Assembly (NCBI GenBank): GCA_003991915.1 | Contig: RQTK01000342.1 | Location: forward strand, 282,510-346,509 | Direction of reading: 5' to 3' | Length of the DNA: 64,000 nt | Source of the DNA: Elysia chlorotica | Taxonomy: Eukaryota; Mollusca; Gastropoda; Plakobranchidae | Shown: piece after piece, positions 59,750 through 64,000 of the stretch | How the letters are laid out: every line of letters starts with the position of its first letter | Position numbering within the stretch: position 1 is the stretch's first letter | Translations under genes and position numbers: made by a program | Notes under the pieces: generated by a model | Seen by the model: only the letters and a program-made list of their open reading frames with translations | Told to the model about the DNA's origin: nothing | Databases searched by the model: none

Positions 59750-60330
59750 ACACCAGTCTCACCTAAGCCCGTCACCCCCTCCACTTTTTCCTCTACCCCT
59801 TCCTCTCTTTCCCCCTCATATTCCTCCACCCCTTCCTCTCCCTCCCTTTTTCCTCAACTCCCCCGTCTCTCCCCCACACGCAGACAAGACAGCAAAGCTC
59901 GTTCCGATTCGTCGTGACTTCCAATTGTTGACACCGCCCTTTCATAGTCACCAACGCCCACAGATCCGAAAATCTAGCCATTTCGCCTCCCTTCTTACTG
60001 TATACACACACACTATAGAACAGGGAACAGCATTCACGATCATAAAGGGTGACGTGAAAGATCGAGAGGCGAGCGCTCACCACACTTCACGGTGTCTCCG
60101 CCCCATGCCTCCACCTACACTCCCCCTACCCCCTCTCACACACACATAGGTCTTTAACTCTTGATTCTGTCCTTCCCCCCGCCCCCCTCTCCCCTCTCTT
60201 CCTTGTCCCAAGCCGCCTAGATCTAGCTTCTAGCTTCTAGCTTGTCGCAGCTCCTGTCGCGCCTGCGGTTGAGTGTGTGACAAACTTCCAGATCAGATTT
60301 ATTATAACAGCGTTGCTAGAGGTCCTGCGG
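59750..60330 (+). promoter_or_regulatory. Pyrimidine-rich, GC-richer region; possible DMRT promoter or 5' leader
   Basis: C/T-rich runs surround site-like words: GGGTGACGTGAAAG (CRE-like), TCTCCGCCCC (GC-box-like) and CCGCCCTTTC. TAGCTTC is repeated three times near 60222-60242. CpG is more frequent than elsewhere. It lies on the gene side of the long inverted repeat and about 1 kb before the DM-domain exon. No TATA box or start site could be fixed, so this is positional inference. Confidence 0.3.
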
Positions 60331-61009
60331 TGTCATTCTTCGTTCTGCTACCGCTACCGCAGTCATCTATCTATCTGTCTATTCAGAGGGTGCAATGGTT
60401 GTGGTTTACATTGCCTATTCAGGCACTCGATACTTCAACCTTTAGATTCTGATTCAGTAGAGATAAACAGATAGATCTAGACACAGTCATACTGACTTGT
60501 TATTTCATACCTAGATAGAGTCATACTGACGTACTACAATTATTATTCTTTCGTAAGATTCGGATATTTTTAAATTTTACAAACTTATACTACTGGTTCC
60601 ATTGCTGTGACGGGCGATTATTTTGTGAGTTTTGCCAAGACTGCACATTGTTTATACATTGTCGTACTACTATTTTTCATTGTGTAAAGTAATGATTTAT
60701 TTTTTTAAAATTTTGTCAGAGAGAGAAAAAAAAAAGAAAGAAAGAATGATAGGTCTTAGACAAAATTAGAGTCGTAATTTTTTAAAATAGTTTTCAATAC
60801 ATAATAGAAATTTTTTTATTGTTTTTGTTTTTCTTGGAAAATTTTACCGCATGTTTTTGTTTAATAACTGTATTAAACGTATCCATTTGGTTAATCTTAT
60901 TTGAGTCGAATTGATATTTTTGTGCGTGCATTAGTACTTTATAGTGTGTTTCATAGTCATCAAAGCTTTTTTATAATGCTTTTTTGTTGTTTCATTTTCT
61001 TAAATACAG
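60331..61009 (+). other. Upstream DNA ending in a strong splice acceptor
   Basis: T-rich DNA. At its end a polypyrimidine stretch TTTTTTGTTGTTTCATTTTC and AAATACAG give a good acceptor, AG at 61008-61009. This suggests that a 5' untranslated exon lies further upstream. Confidence 0.35.
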
Positions 61010-61322
61010 GAAGTATCATCGCAGCAGACTTTCCATCAAATGGTGTGATGAATACATTTGCAGTAACAAAAAATTACCATATGCGGTCTTGATTCGATGC
61101 CAATTTTCATTTTGATATTAAACTTTAAAAATAAAAACATAACAAACAAAACAGCACTGTAGGTTGAGTGGAAGTCATTCAAGATCTGCCTTGTCAGTCA
61201 CTTACCTTTGTACTACGGTAGACCCTGAAAAACAGTCTTCTAAAAGAATCTCAACCTCCACAGGCGTTAGAAGAATCTCAATCCACAAAGTAACAGGGGC
61301 ACCTCCACCCACAGGCCTTAGC

Positions 61323-62076
61323 ATGTCCTCCTCGGATGACGAGAGAGGCAACCACAGCGCCGATCAGCAAAACATGCCCAGCACCAACGATAGCGGCAGT
61401 TCCCCCGGGGAATCGGCCGGCATGTTCATGAGATCAGCCGCCGACCGCTACCCAAGAACTCCCAAGTGCGCCCGTTGCCGCAACCACGGCGTCGTGTCGG
61501 CTCTGAAGGGCCATAAGCGCTACTGCCGCTGGCGGGACTGTGTGTGCGCCAAGTGCACTCTCATTGCGGAGCGCCAACGGGTCATGGCAGCCCAGGTAGC
61601 GCTCAGACGCCAGCAAGCCCAAGAAGAGAACGAAGCCAGAGAGATGGGCTTGCTGTATGGACCCAACGGACTCCTCCAAATGAACCCGGAGACCGTGGAC
61701 TTTTTCCCGGAGGCAAAGCCGTATCTCCCTCCCCCTGGAACAAATGCCGCTTCTTCTAGTCATCCACCCTCATCGACATCCTCTTCCTCAATGAACGGTG
61801 GAGGTGGAGGTGGAGTTGGAGATGACACCAGAGGCGGGGCGCTGCAGCTCATGAACAACCATGGGCAAGATGGACTTTCCACAGCGGGTGGAGACACTGA
61901 GAGCGAAGACTTTGTAGGCGCTAAACACAACTCTGTGGAGGACAGCCTATCCGCGAGGCTCCATCTTCACCAACAGTTCCACTCTCAACATCAGTTGGAG
62001 GGCGACGGGAGGCGCTCACCACATGCCGGCTCCAGGCGGCCTCATCAACCCCATCTAGACTCCGGTGATGAACATG
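61323..62076 (+). CDS. DMRTA-type (DMRT4/5-like) transcription factor, first coding exon
   Basis: This exon encodes the N-terminal 251 residues of a doublesex/mab-3 related factor, a nuclear DNA-binding protein. The DM domain covers residues about 45-91. All eight zinc ligands of its two intertwined sites are present: C49, C52, H55, H64, C68, C73, C75 and C78. The sequence [20 protein letters not shown] and [17 protein letters not shown], followed by [15 protein letters not shown], fits the DMRTA group better than DMRT1, 2 or 3. After it come serine-, glycine- and histidine-rich low-complexity segments, as is usual for linkers in this family. ATG at 61323 is the first methionine in a frame open from 61143, so I chose it; an upstream in-frame stop is at 61140. 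A donor (CATG|GTGAGT) cuts at 62076/62077 in phase 1. Reading past it soon gives a stop and repeat sequence, which supports splicing. The DMA domain and 3' exons lie outside the window. DMRTA genes act in neural, gonadal and sensory development in other animals; a role here is inference. Confidence 0.92.
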
Positions 62077-62082
62077 GTGAGT
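62077..62082 (+). other. 5' splice site of the DMRT exon
   Basis: GTGAGT is a full match to the intron side of the donor consensus. It leaves a phase 1 codon (first base of a glycine codon). The next bases already belong to the minisatellite unit that begins AGTTCACGTTTC. Confidence 0.75.
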
Positions 62083-62155
62083 TCACGTTTCTAGCATCGT
62101 TAGGGTTAATTTTGTTCGTTTGTTGTGTTGCTTAGTGTTGCTTAGTGTCCAACGT
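62079..62155. repeat. Isolated copy of the SINE-tail minisatellite at the splice donor
   Basis: AGTTCACGTTTCTAGCATCG, TTAATTTTGTTCGTTTGT, GTTGCTTAGTGTCCAACG and TTAGCC match the units at 62716-63177. A GTTGCTTAGT word is doubled in this copy. Confidence 0.85.
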
Positions 62156-62260
62156 TAGCCTTGCGATTACGGAACCCGTAGCGAAAACAGAGACGATATG
62201 TACATCTACATGGCGTCCAACCATAGCTCTATTCTGGAGTTGTGGGGCCAATGAGCGATC
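62156..62260. repeat. M1 interspersed repeat, inverted copy in the DMRT intron
   Basis: TTGCGATTACGGAACCCGTA, GCGAAAACAGAGACGAT, CATGGCGTCCAACCATAGCT and GGCCAATGAGCGATCA are in inverted M1 order. Confidence 0.65.
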
Positions 62261-62324
62261 ACAAAAACATCCCGTATAAGGGGTGTGATTAAGCCATCCA
62301 TTGTTGTTCATATTGTGGTTCGAG

Positions 62325-62547
62325 AAGCCTGTTGTGTTGTCAACGGGTCTCAAGACTAACGCCTGACAATTGTATGTGACACACAGACAGTGAGGGGATA
62401 CCATGACTGCTCTCTTAGCTGATGATTTTATACTGACACCGACCAAACCAGGAGGGGACGAAATGGGACAAATGAATTTTGACGATCGTTGGTATCGAAC
62501 CAGGGGCTCCTGTTTAGAGGATCAGCGTTCTACCATTTGCATCACCA
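62325..62547 (-). mobile_element. SINE, family 2, minus strand, in the DMRT intron
   Basis: The inverted body starts at GTTGTCAACGGGTCTCAAGA. The head reads on the minus strand as GGTGATGCAAATGGTAGAAC and GCTGATCCTCTAAACAGGAG, followed by a box B-like TGGTTCGATACC. The last tail block is lost. Confidence 0.8.
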
Positions 62548-62715
62548 CCCCCCCCCCCCCCCTCTCCACAGCCCTCAAATAAAACAAATTATCATAGAGT
62601 GCCTCGCCAGTTTTGTCGTTGATGTTCAGGTCAATGTCCTTCCACATAACACTGTCATCTCATTCAACAATCAAGTCAATACATAAACTCCACCAATCCA
62701 TCTTCACAGCACAGC
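62548..62715. repeat. Flank unit duplicated within the intron, first copy
   Basis: A C-run, then CTCAAATAAAACAAATTATC, ATAGAGTGCCTCGCCAG, CATTCAACAATCAAGTCAAT and CCAATCCATCTTC. The same series recurs at 63301-63452. Confidence 0.8.
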
Positions 62716-63177
62716 CCATCACGTTTCTAGCATTGTTATAGTTAATTTTGTTCGTTTGTTTTTGTCCAACGTCAGCCTTTATATAGTTCACGTTTCTAGC
62801 ATTGTTATAGTTAATTGTGTTCGTTTGTTTTGTTGCTTAGTGTCCAAAGTCAGCCTTTATATAGTTCACGTTTCTAACATCGTTATTGTTAATTTTCTTT
62901 TGCTTGCGTTGTTGCTTAGTATCCAACGTCAGGCTGTATATAGTTCACGTTTCTAGCATCGTTATAGTTAATTTGTTCGTCTGTTTTGTTGCTTGTGTTC
63001 AACATCAGCCTTTATATAATTCACGTTTCTAGCATCGTTATAGTCCGTTTTGTTTACTAGTTTTGTTGCTTAGTGTCCAAAATCAGCCTTTACATAGTTC
63101 ACGTTTCTAGCATCGTTAGAGTTCTTTTTGTTTAAATGCTTTGTTGTTTGGTGTCCAATGTAAGCCTTTTTATAGAG
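62716..63177. repeat. Minisatellite of about 78 bp, 6 units, derived in part from the SINE tail
   Basis: CACGTTTCTAGCAT-type starts lie at 62720, 62789, 62867, 62946, 63022 and 63100. Each unit ends TTGCTTAGTGTCCAACGTCA and GCCTTTATATAG. The inverse of that end, CTATATAAAGGCTGACGTTG and GACACTAAGCAAC, closely matches the SINE 3' tail (TATATAGTGCTGACGTTGGA, CGTTAAGCAAC). The first unit is shorter (69 bases). Confidence 0.9.
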
Positions 63178-63452
63178 GCCTTGCGATAACGGGACCGGTA
63201 GTGAAAACGGAGACGATATGTACATCTGCATGGCGCCCAACCAATCGTGGAAATCGAATCAGGAACTCCCGGTTAGAGGATCAACGTTCTACCATTTGCA
63301 ACCCCCCCCCCCCTCACACAACCATTACCACCACCCTCAAATAAAACAAATCATCATAGAGTGCCTCACCAGTTTTGCCGTTGCTGACCACATAACTCTG
63401 TTCTCTCATTCAACAATCAAGTCAATACAGTAACTTCAACCAATACATCTTC
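63178..63452. repeat. Second copy of the M1/SINE-head/flank block, internally deleted
   Basis: M1 blocks at 63181-63242 run directly into an inverted family-2 head (about 63243-63300). A C-run and the CTCAAATAAAACAAATCATC flank unit follow. Compared with 62156-62715 the SINE body is missing. Confidence 0.8.
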
Positions 63453-63889
63453 CTAGCCCGTCGCAGCTTTTCCCTTTAACCTTTATCTCTTTCTTTCCAT
63501 TCACCTTTCCACATACAATAAAGCGTTCTAAACTATGTCTGCGCATGGCATAGTTGATGAACTTTGCTTGTGTCCTTTCTATTTATATTCCAGAGAAAAA
63601 AGTATGTCCCATAATTATAAATATTTATTAGCATACGTCTTCTAGAATAGAAAAAATGAGTTCCAAAACAACTTTAGATTGTTCCAGGACCGGTTTAAAA
63701 CAGGCCATTATACTTTTTATAGCTATTAGTTTTTTTATTATTTTAAAACAGTATCATCAAAACCCTCCAATTTCACAAAGCTCTTTGATCTTAATAAACA
63801 AATTATTAATTATTGCTTTTATTTCTTTGTATGAAGTCCTTAGATTGAGACGCCCGACACAAATTATTTATTGTTAGAATAATTAAGAA
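63453..63889. other. No gene seen; DMRT intron
   Basis: AT-rich unique DNA. No further exon or acceptor could be supported before the window ends. Confidence 0.45.
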
Positions 63890-63930
63890 AACAATGACAA
63901 CAACAATAACAATAACGACAAGTAATAATG

Positions 63931-63988
<58 letters not shown>

Positions 63989-64000
63989 CAACAACAACAA
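63890..64000. repeat. (AAT)n/(AAC)n microsatellite running off the window
   Basis: AAC-rich units, then pure AAT (about 63928-63983), then AAC to the end. Confidence 0.95.

Noticed and set aside
61143-61322. Coding sequence upstream of the chosen DMRT start, from a non-ATG codon at 61164
   Set aside because: The frame is open from 61143 but has no ATG before 61323. A TTG start is not expected in an animal nuclear gene. It could be coding only if an upstream exon splices in, which cannot be shown.
62077-62135. Continuation of the DMRT frame past the donor
   Set aside because: The extra residues are hydrophobic, come from the minisatellite unit and end quickly in a stop. The GTGAGT donor explains the end of the exon better.

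Overview
This window is eukaryotic nuclear DNA, AT-rich and gene-poor. It is crowded with microsatellites, tandem duplications and tRNA-derived SINEs. No bacterial-style gene packing, rRNA, CRISPR array or intact transposon gene is visible. The repeat style (several SINE families sharing one 3' body, long CT/GATA/GACA/AAT tracts) and the protein sequence of the only clear gene suggest a lophotrochozoan animal, most likely a mollusc. That placement is inference; the species was not identified.

The one convincing coding exon is at 61323-62076 on the plus strand. It encodes a complete DM zinc-finger domain of the DMRTA (DMRT4/5) type and ends at a good splice donor. The rest of the gene, including any DMA domain, must lie beyond 64000. 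Upstream there is a strong splice acceptor at 61009 and a pyrimidine-rich, GC-richer stretch (59750-60330) that may be its promoter or 5' leader. Just before that lies a long inverted repeat (57516-59625, arms of about 1 kb around a 78-bp spacer).

The rest is intergenic or regulatory-scale DNA made mostly of repeats. About 20 SINE copies fall into two families with different tRNA-like heads but the same body and 3' tail. A third set of three short tRNA-like elements is seen at 41.7, 42.7 and 52.4 kb. An unclassified interspersed repeat, called M1 here, occurs about ten times, and a small terminal-inverted-repeat element about three times. At 27.2-31.1 kb a block of about 1.98 kb has been tandemly duplicated together with SINEs that landed at the same site. 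Two pieces of dead LINEs (3' ends) are at 21.3 and 47.9 kb.

The DMRT intron is itself built from these parts. A 78-bp minisatellite whose unit contains the SINE 3' tail abuts the splice donor, and an M1 plus SINE block is present twice. Between 0 and 59 kb no other exon could be supported. A few moderately complex stretches (about 11.1, 12.85, 15.85, 26.3, 50.6, 51.5, 55.6 and 56.1 kb) look more like possible conserved non-coding elements than like repeats, but this cannot be decided from one sequence.
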